DNA of 64,000 nucleotides from Chamaecyparis obtusa. Taxonomy: Eukaryota > Streptophyta > Pinopsida > Cupressales > Cupressaceae. This document shows, piece after piece, positions 46,434 through 58,509 of this stretch. Within the stretch, counting starts at the first letter, position 1. Every line of letters begins with the position of its first letter. The stretch spans positions 3,086,501-3,150,500 of the forward strand of contig BSBK01001155.1 of the NCBI GenBank assembly GCA_027943335.1, read 5' to 3'. The notes under the pieces were generated by a model. That model worked only from the letters and a program-made list of their open reading frames with translations, had not been told where the DNA came from and searched no databases. A program made the translations under genes and the position numbers.

Positions 46434-46740
46434 TCGGAGACCGAGGGAACTCGGTAAATACCAACAATCCTTTACCTTTGATAACCGACTGAACTCGGTA
46501 AATACTAACTTTCCTCGATGACCGACTGAACTCGGTAAACACTAAACTTTCTTCGGCAACCGAGTGAACTCGGTAAACATTAAACTTTCTTCGGCAACCG
46601 AGTGAACTCGGTAAACACTAAACTTTCTTTCAGCAACCAAGTGAACTCGGTAAACACAGCTTTTCTTCGATAATCGAGTGGACTTGGTAAGCACTAATAT
46701 CCCTGTCTGGCAGACCGACTGAGCTCGGTAGAAGCAGATT
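46434..46740. repeat. Tandem CTCGGT/ACCGAG array in M1 LTR
   Basis: About eight units of roughly 35-40 bp, several carrying the small palindrome ACCGAGTGAACTCGGT then AAACACTAAACTTTC. Present at the same place in the other LTR (52315-52615). Confidence 0.85.
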
Positions 46741-46820
46741 GCTGCGGACTATGACATAGTGTGACATCAAAGACAATACATAATTGAGTAGAAATTTCCT
46801 TCAGACAATTGTTTCCAACA

Positions 46821-46832
46821 ATCTCCCTCTTT
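46821..46832 (-). promoter_or_regulatory. PPT of M1
   Basis: Minus strand AAAGAGGGAGAT immediately before the 3' LTR. Confidence 0.85.
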
Positions 46833-47154
46833 GACATTGATGGAAACACAATATGTCATAGCATAAGAAATTTGAAAGAGTTAGCTCGGTTTGGATTCAA
46901 ATCTCCCTCTGTCAGCAAACTTCCTGTATCCTGAAAATTCTTCCTTCTGACTATTTTTAAAAATTTCTTGAAGTAATAGCAAAGACATAGCAAACACTCC
47001 CTCTTTGACAACACATGCCAAAGACAATTCACATATTACCGGTGAAAATTAATGTACCTCAAGTACTGATTCATATGCAATGATTCCTTTAATATGCTGC
47101 ATCAACAGGTTGATTTTCAATCATGTTCTGGTTGATGCATCACTAAAACTATAT

Positions 47155-50100
47155 TTAGTGAGCCTCAGATAGGGGAATGACCCCTAACTTACCTCTTAGA
47201 TACACAAATGCATCCTTAGGTAATGGTTTGGTAAAAATGTCTGCAATCTATTCTTTTGTATGAATATATTCTAATCTGATTTCCTTGTCCTGCACCAATT
47301 CTCTGACAAAGTGATATTTAATAGCAATGTGCTTGGTTTTGGAATGCATCACTGGATTTTTAAAAATGTTTATTGCACTGGTATTGTCACAAAATATAAC
47401 AATTGGTTCTTTGATTTCAACCTTCATACCTTCTAATAGCTGTTTAAACCAAACAATATTTGAACAGTTTATTGCAGCAGCAACATATTCTGCTTCGGCT
47501 GTGGATTGAGATGTGTAATTCTTCTTTTTACTAGTCCAGGATACCAGTCTTTTTCCAAGAAAAAATGCTCCACCACTTGTGCTTTTTCTGTCATCAATGT
47601 TTCCTGCCCAATCAGCATCAGTAAATACTTTCAAGTCTAGATTGCCTCCAAATTTATACCACAAACCATACTCTTCAGTTCCTCTTAAGTATCTTAAGAT
47701 TCTTTTGATTGCCATCATGTGATTTTCCTTAGGTTTTGCTGAGAATCTAGCTACTATACCGACTGCTAAGGCAATATCAGGTCTTGTATGTACCACATAC
47801 TGCAATTTTCCAATCATAGATCGGTATAGGGTCTGATCAACTTCTTTTGAATCATCATTTTTGGTAAGTTTTAGTCCAGTACACATGGGTGTACCAACTG
47901 GTTTTGAATCTTCCATTCCAAACTTCTTAAGTATCTCCTTAATATATTTTGATTGAGTAATGTATATACCATTCTTGCTTTGCTGAATTTGAAGACCAAC
48001 AAAGAATTTTATTAAACCAAACATAGACATTTCAAATTCTCTGTTCATTTGTTCTGAAAATTCTTTGCACTGATCCTCATTCCCTGTAAATATAGTATCA
48101 TCCACAAATATTTCTGCCAATACAATTTTGTCATCCGGTCCTTCTTTAATATACAGATTGCTGTTATCATTAGCTCTTTTGAAATTAATCTGGATCAAAT
48201 AGTTATGGAGTCTTTCATACCATGCTCTAGGAGCTTGTTTTAAACCATACAATGCTTTGTGTAACCTGCAGACCATGTCCCTTTTGTCTGGATCAACAAA
48301 ACCTTCAGGTTGTTCAATGTAGACTTCTTCATCAAGAATTCCATTGAGAAATGCAGATTTTATATCCATCTGATATACCTTAAATCCTTTGTGTGCTGCA
48401 TAAGCAAGTAGAGTTCTTACACCTTCTAATCTTGCAACAGGAGCAAAAGTTTCTCCATAATCTATACCTTCTTCTTGAGAATAACCTTTACATACCAGTC
48501 TAGCTTTGTTTCTAGATACTTGACCATCTTCATTCAGTTTATTTCTGAATACCCATTTTGTTCCAATTACATTCTTATCTTTAGGTCTAGGTACAAGAGT
48601 CCAAGTTTTGTTCTTTTGTATTTTTTCTAATTCTTCATTCATTGCTTCAATCCAACTTTCATTCTCTAATGCATCTTTGATATTTCTAGGTTCAAAATCA
48701 GTAAGTAGACATGTACCTTTTAGCTTGCTTCTTGTCATAGTACCATCTGATTTGTTTCCAATGATTTGATTTGGTGTATGATGTCTTCTGACATATTTGG
48801 CTAGTATAGGTTCCTTGCCTTTTGAATGATTCATGCTGTTGTCTTCTAGGATCTCTTCTTCAGGTTGCTCGGGCTCGGTAGATATTTGCTCGGTAACTTC
48901 AGGCTAAGACTCGGTCTGAATTTCTTCCTGTGACTCAGTTTGAACTTCTTCCTGTGACTCGGTAACTGTGCTCGGCTCGGTAGATATAGCTTCCTTATTG
49001 ATAGTTGTGTCTGTCAATGTTTCAGGTTCAATGTAAATGAATCTTCTGTAGTTCTCAGGTTCCTTTTTGCTTTCTTCCTTAGTCTTTTCTGCAAACTCAT
49101 CAAATTTTACATGTATACTTTCTATGACTTTGTGAGTAGATAAATTCAGACATTTGTATGCCTTGCTTTTGCTAGAATATCCTAGGAATATTCCTTCATC
49201 ACTTTTCACATCAAATTTATTTCTTCTGGATTCTTTTAAGATATAACACTTGCTGCCAAATATTTTCATGTAACTTACATTAGGTTTATAGCCATACCAT
49301 AATTCATAAGGAGTTTTGAATGTGTCTTTCTTTAGTTGTACTCGGTTCAAGGTATGAATTGCAGTGCTGATAGCTTCCTTCCAGTACTTTATAGCGATGT
49401 TCTTTTCTATCATTAGAGTCCTTGCACAATCCATAATAGATCTATTTCTTCTTTCTGCTATTCCATTCTGCTCAGGAGTTCTAGGAGCTGATACCTGTCT
49501 TTTGATACCTCTTTCTATGCAGAAGTTGTTAAAATCATGGGAGATGAATTCACCACCTCTGTCTGATCTTAAGCATTTTAATCTTTTCCCTGTTTCTTTT
49601 TCTACTCTTGCTAAGTACCATTTGAACTTTTCAAATGCCTCTGATTTTTCTCTTAAATACATAACAGTCATCATTCTAGAATAATCATCAACGAAAAAAA
49701 TAAAGAATTTATCTCCAGTATAGCTTTGTATTCCAATAGGTCCACATAAATCAGTATGCACAATTTCCAAAATTTCTTTAGACTGATAGTTCTTACTCTT
49801 GAAACTAGTTTTACTCATTTTGCCAATCTGACAATTCTTACATAGACCAGTGTCAGGTTTCTTCAAAGTAGGAATGCCTCTAACCTTCTTGAATTTGCTT
49901 ATTTTTATCATGTTATCAAAATTCACATGACATAACCTTTTGTGCCATAGCCAACTTTCTTCTATTTGAGCAATAAAGCATGAATATTCATTGAGATCAA
50001 GATAAAATAAGTTACCTTTTGTTTGTTTGCCTGATCCAATGAGTTTTCCTTTTCCATCCAGCAGTCTTGCTTGACCATTCATGAATTCAACCTTGAAACC

Positions 50101-51381
50101 AGTGTTGATTAGCTGTGCTACACTTAGAAGATTATGTTTTAGTCCTTCAACCCAGTAAGCATTATCACATATGAGTTCTTTGGTTAATGAGATTCTTCCT
50201 TTTCCTTTTATACAACAGGGTTCATTGTTTCCAAATCTTACATTACCATTGTCACAGTCTTCTAGATATTCAAATTTTGTCTTGTCACCAGTCATGTGGT
50301 GTGAACATCCGCTGTCTATTATCCATATATCATCTTTGCTTATATGAGAAATAAGTGCTATTTTATCTTCATCATCATCAGATTCATCTTTTATAGCAAT
50401 AAAGACAATTTCTTCTTCACTATCATCAGAATCTTTAGCCATAAAACATGATTTCTTACCTTTATCCTTGTATGATTTGAAATTCTTTTTGCCATAGTAC
50501 TTGTGACTTCTCTTTTCTTCTTTGACTTGCTTGTTTGGGCACCTAGCTGCAATATGTCCAATTTCTTCACATGAAAAATAGATTAAAGGAGTTTTACCTT
50601 TATACTTACCTTTCCCTCTAGAGTACTTCTTTGCAAGTAATGCTTCTACAATTTCAAGATCACTATCAGAACTTTCTTCTGATTCTTCTTCACTGTCTGT
50701 CTGAACTTCTTTAATTTTTTTGTTCTTCTTTAGTGAAACCTTGGCCTCAAATGCTGATTCAATATTTTTGGAACTAGGAACATAGTTGTCATAGTTGTCT
50801 AATTCAAAAGCTGTCAATCTTCCAACTAGAGCATCCAAGGTTATACTGTGGTTTGCTTCACATCTTCTTTCTTGAATAGCTGATACTCTTATTGCATAGA
50901 TAGGAAGTAGTGTTCTGAGTACCTTACTTATAACAGTCTCATCTGAGATTGTTCCTCCAGAAGCTCTAATTGCACTTACACTTGCTTTGATTCTTTCAAC
51001 ATATTTTGCAATGTTTTCATCTTCCTTCATATTCATCTTGTCAAACTGTCCTCTTAGACTTTCTGCTTTGGCTCTCTTTACATTTGCATCACCACCATAT
51101 ATTTTCTTCAGTGCTACCCACATTTCATATGTAGTAGTGCAGTCTTTAATATCATCAAATTCTTCATAGCTGAGAGCAGATGCAATGTCTATCATCATGG
51201 TGTTGTGAGTCTTTTTATCTGCAATATCTTCAACAGTTAATGCACCATTAGGAATTGTATACTCTTCATCAATGTATTTGCATCCTGAATCACCAATGGA
51301 AGCCAGATGAAGTCGCATGAGACCTTGCCATGCTGAAAAGTTATCTCTGTTAAGCTTTGGAATTTCCCTCTTGTAAGACAT
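47155..51381 (-). pseudogene. M1 gag-pol polyprotein, two stop codons
   Basis: The first ATG is at 51381 (MSYKREIPKLNRDNF). The frame runs 1,409 codons to a TAA at 47155, interrupted by TAG at 48904 and TAG at 47248, both one C-to-T step from CAG. Gag has one knuckle with Tyr for the first Cys (YFSCEEIGHIAARC). Then come protease DSGCSHHM, GAG-pre-integrase (SWLWHKRLCHVNFDNM), integrase (FVDDYSRMM, RSDRGGEFISHDFN, PEQNGIAERRNR), a TES-rich linker, RT ([35 protein letters not shown], catalytic FVDD), RNase H ([30 protein letters not shown]) and ADIFTKPLP. The integrase-RT linker contains CTCGGT motifs like the LTR array. Confidence 0.93.
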
Positions 51382-51429
51382 CCTGATCTTTAGCTTAGGT
51401 CTTTGAAACCCTTCCTGCAAGCACCAAAT

Positions 51430-51441
51430 GCTCTGATACCA
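51430..51441 (-). promoter_or_regulatory. PBS of M1 (initiator tRNA-Met)
   Basis: Minus strand TGGTATCAGAGC two bases from the 5' LTR. Confidence 0.9.
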
Positions 51442-51462
51442 ATTGATGGAATATGGATGAAG

Positions 51463-51492
51463 TGACTGAGAGGGGGGGGGGTGAATCAGTCA
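51463..51492 (-). promoter_or_regulatory. U5 hairpin with C-rich loop (M1 5' LTR)
   Basis: Arms TGACTGA and TCAGTCA. On the sense strand the loop is TTCACCCCCCCCCTC, about 20 bases before the LTR end and PBS. Confidence 0.75.
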
Positions 51493-52314
51493 ACCATAAA
51501 AATACTTCCTAATTAATTCTTTGCAGATCCTTTAAGATATCTTAACAATGTTGTCTATTTTAGCACTCGGTAAATAGATTGCAGTAACTTTGAAGATGCA
51601 GAAAGTATTAGCAATATTATCTTTAGTTATTCATCAGTGCATGTAAATGATTGAGGAAGCAATTAAGAACACAAGAGACACAAGATTTAACGTGGAAACC
51701 CAATATGGGAAAAACCACCAATGTATCTAGATACTGATTTTCACTTTTCTGAAGTGATGCCCGGTTAGAAGCCAACCCGATAAAAGGTTACAAAACACAC
51801 TGTTAGGTGTGACCTTGTTAGAGGATTTAAAAACACCCTGCTAGGAGTGGCCTGGTAAGAGGTCTTGAAAACAATTCAATGGAATTGTCACCTTGTTAGA
51901 GGATTTATATTATGGCTGTTAAACCAACTCGGTTAAGAGATTTAGAATTCACTGTTACAATGATAAGAAGGTAACAATGAAAAAGTGACCTGTATAATAA
52001 TGCAACTGTCTTGCTGATTACAGATCTCTGTTCTGCATAAGTCTAATCCTCTCTGATCGAATAAATCTCTGCTGCTCCTTAAGGATATCTGAACATCCTT
52101 CACAAATTCGCATATATCTTTCCTTCTTTTCTTCTGTAAATTTTCTGCTGTGTTTTTTTTTTTTACTTTTCACATTTGACCTTTTATTTATATGATTTTG
52201 GATTAGTCAAATCGACACTATTTAGTATAACAGTCGGCTGAATTAAGTAAATTCTATTTGCAAAAATCCTTCAAGGGCCGACAGTGCTTGGTGACCATAT
52301 CTTTTTATAATTTT

Positions 52315-52615
52315 TCAGAGACCGAGGGAACTCGGTAAACACCAACAATCCTTTACCTTTGATAACCGACTGAACTCGGTAAATACTAACTTTCCTTGAT
52401 GACCGACTGAACTCGGTAAACACTAAACTTTCTTCGGCAACCGAGTGAACTCGGTAAACACTAAACTTTCTTTGGCAACCGAGTGAACTCGGTAAACACT
52501 AAACTTTCTTTCAGTAATCGAGTGAACTCGGTAAACACTGCTTTTCTTCAATAACTGAGTGGACTTGGTAAGCACTAATATCCCTGTCTGGCAGACCGAT
52601 TGAGCTCGGTAGAAG
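52315..52615. repeat. Tandem CTCGGT/ACCGAG array in M1 5' LTR
   Basis: Second copy of the array at 46434-46740, with the same unit order and a few substitutions. Confidence 0.85.
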
Positions 52616-52919
52616 CAGATTGCTGCGGACTATGACATAGTGTGACATCAAAGACAATACATAGTTGAGTAGCAATTTCCTTCAGACAATTGTTTCCAAC
52701 ATCCTAATCTTTCCTAAACCGTCCCTAATATTTCCTAAACCATTTCTAAACCATTCATAAACATTCCTAATCTTTCCTAAACTAATCCTAAATGTTCCTA
52801 AACTGATCCTAATCGATCCTTACTCATGTCAAATTAGTTCAAATCAATCCCAATTAGTCCTAATCAATTCAAGACCATTTCAATCACATTCAAATCAATT
52901 CGATCCCAAATCAATCCAA

Positions 52920-53200
52920 GGCATTTTCAAAGTTCATCGATTCCTCATCATCACCAATCAATCCCTGAGTGCATTGTCAAAGTTCATCAATGCCTCATTG
53001 TCATCAATCCAATCCTGAGTGCACTATCAAAGTTCATCAGTGCCTCGTTATCCAATCCATGTCAATTTTAAATAGCATTTTCCAAGATCATCGATTCTAT
53101 TTCATCATCATCAGTCCAACCTAATAGCATTGTCAAAGTTCATCAATGCTATCCTATCATGACATATTCAATTGTGCACATTGTCAAAGTTTATCGGTGT
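52920..53200. repeat. Degenerate ~50-60 bp tandem repeat
   Basis: Six imperfect units built on GCATTGTCAAAGTTCATC followed by AATGCCTC or a variant and a CAATCC-rich spacer. Confidence 0.7.
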
Positions 53201-53771
53201 TGCGTTGATCCCTAATTAGTTTTTAATCATCAAGATCAGTTCAAACCCTAATCAAATCATTCAAGACCAATTCCTTTTGGATCATACATCATCAATTTGG
53301 CCAATAATCTTACTAATTCATCCCCTTGGAATAGAGAACCCATAATTTATCCCTTTGTATTAATATATTTACTAGATTAATTATCCATATCCTAAGTCTC
53401 CTACAATTAATTAATCTCAAATTAATTAATTGCTTCCCTTTTTGAATTATGGGATTTCCTAAATTCCTAAATTCCTAATTAGCCTTTTTGAGAGAATATT
53501 TATTTTTAAATATTAAAAAATGTGACTCTTACACATTCCCTTAAATCACGCTTCATGACCTCCTATTAATTAGCCTCCATGTCTCTTCCATTTTCCCTAT
53601 CCCTTTTCCACTAATTTGGCTTCCAAATTCCTTACTAATTAGGCTCATCTTTATTCTTCCATATTCTCCCTAATTGTGCATTCCCTTTTGTGCTTCAAAT
53701 TTGTCATAATTATGATAAATTTCTATGTTGCACACTAACTTGCCTTTTCTTACATTTTGGCTCTCAAACTC

Positions 53772-53778
53772 TATAAAT
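53772..53778 (+). promoter_or_regulatory. Putative TATA box of G3 LTR
   Basis: TATAAAT in CTCTATAAATTGAGCCC, about 300 bp before the LTR end. Confidence 0.5.
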
Positions 53779-54074
53779 TGAGCCCTTTTGCACTAATTTG
53801 TTTAACCACTTTGAATGATCATTTACTCCTAGTATTCTCAATTTTTCTTTCAAGATATCATAGTTCATTTCAAGATCTTTTCAAGAGCTACATCAATCCA
53901 TACTTTGGAGAAGAAAGGAGAACATGGAAACATTTTCTTAAATGGGTTTTATTACTTTTAATTCCTTTATATTCAAGTATTTTTCATGATGAGATTGAGT
54001 TAGTATTTTCATATTGTTGAAATTTTTGTGGTTTCTTTTCATATGCTTTCTAACCCTAATTTTGATCTTACATT

Positions 54075-54090
54075 TGGTGAACCCGACGTG
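54075..54090 (+). promoter_or_regulatory. Putative PBS of G3, not tRNA-Met
   Basis: TGGTGAACCCGACGTG directly after the LTR-like end. The TGG start fits a tRNA CCA end, but I cannot name the tRNA. Confidence 0.45.
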
Positions 54091-54169
54091 AACATCTCAT
54101 TCCAGGATAAATTTTTATGTTGTGGTACATTTTTTTAGGGTCCCGAAAGGCTATTTAGGACCTCAGAAG

Positions 54170-54310
54170 TGAAGTTGCACAGTTGGTAGCTAGCACTGCA
54201 CAATTGGTAGCTAGAGTTGCATAGTTGGTAGCTAGAGTTATGCAGTTGGTATCTAGAGCTATGCAGTTGGGGTCTAGAACTATGCAGTTGGTCATGGGAA
54301 CTATGCAGTT
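54170..54310. repeat. ~21-24 bp tandem repeat, GCAGTTGGTAGCTAGA type
   Basis: Six or more imperfect units (AGTTGGTAGCTAGAGTTGCA and variants) in the G3 leader. Confidence 0.8.
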
Positions 54311-54714
54311 TTACTACTAGTTCTGCATTCTCAGTTTATCATATCTATTTGTGACTATTTCTAATCAGATTTAAGGGCTTAAAATGAATTCCAATTGCTT
54401 CAATTCTAGTTTTTAAAGGCTTAAATGTACTCTCACACTTTATTTTGGAGTACCTAAAATGAACTTCATATCTCAATTTTCTTAATGCAATGAACCTCAT
54501 TGAGTTAGGATCTAATCAAATGAATCAATTTCAATTGGTCAATCAAACATCCTAATATTTTTTAAATTCTCAAACTAGCCTAATAAGGAGTTAAGAATTT
54601 ATCCTTTCTCACTTAAATTACCCTAATTCATGGTTCTAGGAGTTCACATTTCACACATTTTCATGTTCCCAGGGTTACTTCTGCTAATATATTCTAATTT
54701 ATTATCTGATTCTA

Positions 54715-54925
54715 TAGTTGTACAATTGGTAGTCCCAAGTGCACAAACTACACAATTGGTAGCTAGAGTTGCGCAGTTGGTTTTCCCAAGTGCACAAACT
54801 ACATGGTTGGTAGCTAGAGTTGCGCAATTGGTAGCACCAAGTGCACAAACTACACATTTGGTAGCTAGATTTTTGTAGTTGGTAGAGTTGCATAGTTGGT
54901 CCATTAAACTACGCAATTGGTAAGA
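54715..54925. repeat. 51 bp tandem repeat in G3 leader
   Basis: About three units with period 51 combining AATTGGTAGCTAGAGTTGCG with CCAAGTGCACAAACTAC. The period is a multiple of three, so both strands stay open and encode a 17-residue repeat (AQLV, PSAQTT). Probably no more than a repeat artefact. Confidence 0.8.
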
Positions 54926-54930
54926 GCAAT

Positions 54931-57123
54931 CATTTTCACTTGTAAATTTGCTTTATTTGATGTCAATTCTCTATTTTGGCACTTAGGGTAGTAGAATTTC
55001 TATTACTAATCATCATTTTTCAGCTTGTGGTAGTCGTGGGATGAAGATTCAATCCTAAACTACTAACACATTCGATGCAAGACGTGTGACGAAGACCTTG
55101 TGTGTCTTCTAAAATAATCATTTCTATGTTTTGTAGTTAGCAAACACTTTGTTTGGTGTTTTGAGTGTTTGGTGTTTCTTCCTATTTTTAATCCCAAAGA
55201 ATTATATTGATGTATCTTCTCCCCTCACCTTCGTGGATCTTGGGTGAAGATAAATTCATATAATTCTTTTAGAGAGGCCTTCCTTGGACCAAGGTGTTCA
55301 CTTTGAATTCCCCAAGGGATGACCTCAAGTGATAATAGGCCAAAGCTAGGTCTCCATCCAAACAACTATACAAATGCATGATTGTGACTAATAATCTAAT
55401 CGATAGTGTGGTTGGGTGATAGCTCTCCTCTAGTACCCTACTGGTGCATAAAACCTTGGTTCTCAAGGATAAGAGACCTCTTAAGGGATTCTCTCACACA
55501 CCCATTGAACTAGGTGCCCTGAACTAAACACCTTGTTTTAGTTGGCCAAAATCCTTCTATTCACTGATGTAAGGGGTCACCCATGCCAGTGAAGAAATCC
55601 CACACTTTTGTGACTCTTGATAGAGATAGTAGTTCCTTGGGAAGTGATGACCCTTGGAATTTGAATCCTAGTGTGCCTGAGAAGTGATTACACTATAAGG
55701 GGGATCCCGTGCATCCAAGCTTCTAAGATATCCACCCTGAATAGGCATAGGTCAACCTATTTCAATTGGGAATTCAATGAATACTATCCTTCAAGCCTAA
55801 GTTGTAGCATGTTTGTTCATTTTGCAATGGCCATTTGTTTTTTATGTGTCTTGTGTGAGTGAATAAAAACATTAAGAACACTTTAAAAACACTCAACCTC
55901 AAATTGACAAAAACCTTGTAAGAAATTCCTAAAGAATACCTTGGTCACACATATCCTCATTTTGCAAAATCCTTGTTGACATTGTAAAATTTTCATGAAC
56001 CTATGTTGGGAACCTTATGGCATGATTAGGAGTCCTCATTTTGCATAACTCCTTCATATTTGCATGATCTTTATCTTTCATATTGCATATCATAAACCTC
56101 ATTTTTCATATCATTAGTCCTCATTTTTCATACCTTTAGTCCTCATTTTTATTTCATTAGTCCTCATTTTTCATATCCTTATTCCTCACTGTACATATCC
56201 TTAGTCCTCATTTTGCATGTCCTAATCTTCATTTTTGCATATCCTAGTTTACATTAATCATTTTCAAATCCTTGTATTTAGATCCTCATTCCAAAGTTTT
56301 CATAATTTTCCTTTAATATAGAACCCTTCAAATCTTTTGAAATATGAAAAAATCTAAGAAAAATGAAAATCTTAGAGTCTTACCTTATGTTGATGGATAA
56401 GGGATCTTGACTTTGTTGGTCCTCTTTCAAATCTTTTGTCATTTTTGTCCTTTTGTCAAATCTTTTATCATTTTTGTCCTTTTTCAAATCAACCCTACCT
56501 ATGTCTTGGACAATTTCATTTGGTCCTTTTCTCTTTTCAAATCTTTTGTTACTTTTGCAAATTCAAGATCCAATATCCAACTTCATAAGGTTGTACTCCT
56601 AGGTTTATATTTTCCAAGATTATTCATTTCAATAAATTCTAAAATTCCTAGTCCTAAATTACATCCAAAGTCCTAAGTCAAGTTGCATAAATCTTAGTTT
56701 TTCATATCATATCCTAAAATTCAAAAAATCCAAAAAAATGTAATTACATAAAGCCCCATGTTGCATGTTACATTCTAGAATCTAAAGTCCTGTTTCAAGA
56801 TCCTAAAGTTGCATAAACCTTAGTTTTGAATATTGTATCCTAAAACCTTAAAATCCAAAATCAAGTTGCATTTTTCATAATCCTAAGTTTCATTTTCATA
56901 TCCTTTCAAAAGCCTTCAAAACCCAAAAAACATAGTTGCATTTTGCATAATCATTCAAAATCCAAAAATCCAAAAAAATTGCAAACACTTATCTCCATAA
57001 GTTACATTTTGCATTATCATTTTCTTCAAAGTCCTTTCATACTTTAGGCTGCATTATCATACCCTATATTTTCAAAAATCCAAAAATATTGCATCTTGCA
57101 TATCCTTAGTTGCATATAGTCAT
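54931..57123 (+). other. G3 untranslated leader
   Basis: No convincing ORF. Long, AT-rich and repeat-laden, between the PBS-like site and ORF1, as in Tat/Ogre-like elements with long leaders. Contains the repeats at 56060-56500 and many AAAATCC/CATATCC steps. Confidence 0.45.
56060..56500. repeat. Short tandem repeats (TTAGTCCTCATTTTTCATATC and TTTGTC types)
   Basis: At 56060-56235 about seven degenerate units of 22-27 bp around AGTCCTCATTTTTCATA. At 56420-56500 a second set around CAAATCTTTTGTCATTTTTG. Confidence 0.75.
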
Positions 57124-57234
57124 CATGTCAATCAGGTAACACATCTCCTATCAACCCATGTACATTTCAAGTGGTAATACACAAATACCTTTTGATCCTA
57201 GACAAGGTATACCTTTTCAAACACAACGTTATGG
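57124..57234 (+). pseudogene. G3 first ORF, N-terminal part
   Basis: ATG at 57124, one stop four codons later, then SGNTQIPFDPRQGIPFQTQR up to the element C insertion. The frame resumes at 61740. Tyr/Pro/Gln-rich; no known domain. Confidence 0.5.
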
Positions 57235-58248
57235 AGTTAGAAATAGGAAATACTGAGAGGGGGGGTGAATGAGTATTTCACAAACTTTTACTTTTTCCCA
57301 CTTATGGATATAATAGATTACTTTAGTGCTTACAAAGATAATCAAGCTAATTAACAAACATAGCTGTAAATGAAAAGTACTCATAACACATGATATGTTC
57401 TCGAGGAAACCCTAGCCAAGGGAAAACCCCGGTGGGGATGGTACCCACAAAGATCACTAATCAAAAATATCTTGTTAGGGATATTAGACCCTATTAGGAG
57501 TCTAATTACAATATATAGTAGATCTATCCTAGTTAAAGGACTTTAGGCCTTGTTAGAAGCCTTAACCCTGTTAGGAGTTTAGATTACAAAACCTGATTAC
57601 CAGATGAGCTCACTGCCCAAATAGGTAATACAAATTTTTCTGATTACAATGTAGTACTATTTACAACTTCACATCAATATCATTTTCTGCTATCACAATA
57701 TACAACTTTTGCAAGTTACTTCACACCTTATTACACAATTACATCATTAGTACATTTCAAGTATGTTCGGTATATCTTATATACAAGTTATTAGAGCTAA
57801 TAACTTCACATGGTCAGCTCCCAAAATCATTATCCAAGGGTAAACATCTAGGATGTCATCCCTTCATAATTTTAAGTCATTATTTTGACAAGAAAAATAA
57901 TGCCTTAACTCTTTTGCTAATACTACCTCCAAAACTGCTCTATCTTGCAAACTGTCTTTGGTAAACTTCCAATAACTTTTTTTGTACTACTCCAAAATTT
58001 ATGCATACTAAGATGGGTTATCCTCATACTATATAGAAGGTTTAGTTAACTACACAAACAAAAATATTACTCCAGTGAATGTCGCCAACTAAATCTTTGG
58101 GTGCTCTTTCAGGATTTCTGCATCAATACTTGGACAATTTCTTTCTACGATCTTCCATACTTCCTCTCTAGCTTATGCAATCTTCATAGGGAACATATGT
58201 TGCCATAATGACAACATCTATGCATCCACATTAGCCAAATTGCCAACA
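57235..58248 (-). repeat. 3' LTR of element C
   Basis: 1,014 bp. Start mutated (AGTTAG for TGTTAG), ends CCAACA on the plus strand. Confidence 0.88.
57248..57278 (-). promoter_or_regulatory. U5 hairpin with C-rich loop (C 3' LTR)
   Basis: Perfect 7 bp arms AAATACT and AGTATTT. The 5' LTR version (60728-60760) has a weaker stem (ACTA/TAGT). Confidence 0.6.
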
Positions 58249-58260
58249 ATCTCCCCCTTT
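58249..58260 (-). promoter_or_regulatory. PPT of element C
   Basis: Minus strand AAAGGGGGAGAT directly before the 3' LTR. Confidence 0.85.
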
Positions 58261-58509
58261 GTCATTGGTGGAAACATATGAGAAAATTGGCTAAGTGTGC
58301 CAACAAAACTTCAAAATTATATGTGAAAATTGTTTGGGCATATATTAATCCTCAAAAATATACTATATCATACTCCATAGAATAGATCCCCATATGAGTA
58401 TCCTTCCTCAACATATATACAATTTTCTACTATCTCTCCCCCTTTGACAACAATGACAAAGATAGTGTATACAAAAATTGTGCCAAAAAAAATTTATTAC
58501 CTTACTGTC

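Larger units (their letters stand above)
45562..46820 (-). repeat. 3' LTR of M1
   Basis: 1,259 bp. Contains the hairpin at 45581-45611 and the CTCGGT array at 46434-46740. Confidence 0.93.
45562..52701 (-). mobile_element. Ty1/copia element M1, near complete
   Basis: 7,140 bp with LTRs of 1,259 and 1,258 bp, PBS, PPT, exact TCCTA duplication and a full polyprotein frame with only two stops. The LTRs differ at only scattered positions by eye, so it is among the youngest insertions in the window. LTR ends are TGTTGG and TCCATCA on the minus strand. Confidence 0.95.
51444..52701 (-). repeat. 5' LTR of M1
   Basis: 1,258 bp partner of 45562-46820. Confidence 0.93.
52702..54072 (+). repeat. Probable gypsy LTR (G3), 5' end uncertain
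   Basis: Ends GATCTTACA two bases before a PBS-like site and contains a TATA box about 300 bp upstream of that end, as an LTR should. It opens with TTCCTAAAC repeats. The 5' end may lie left of M1, perhaps at TGTCAAAACC (45398), but no second copy is in the window to confirm this. Confidence 0.5.

Noticed and set aside
52920..53200. Regularly spaced repeats as a CRISPR array
   Set aside because: Degenerate units without conserved length or unique spacers, in plant repeat DNA.
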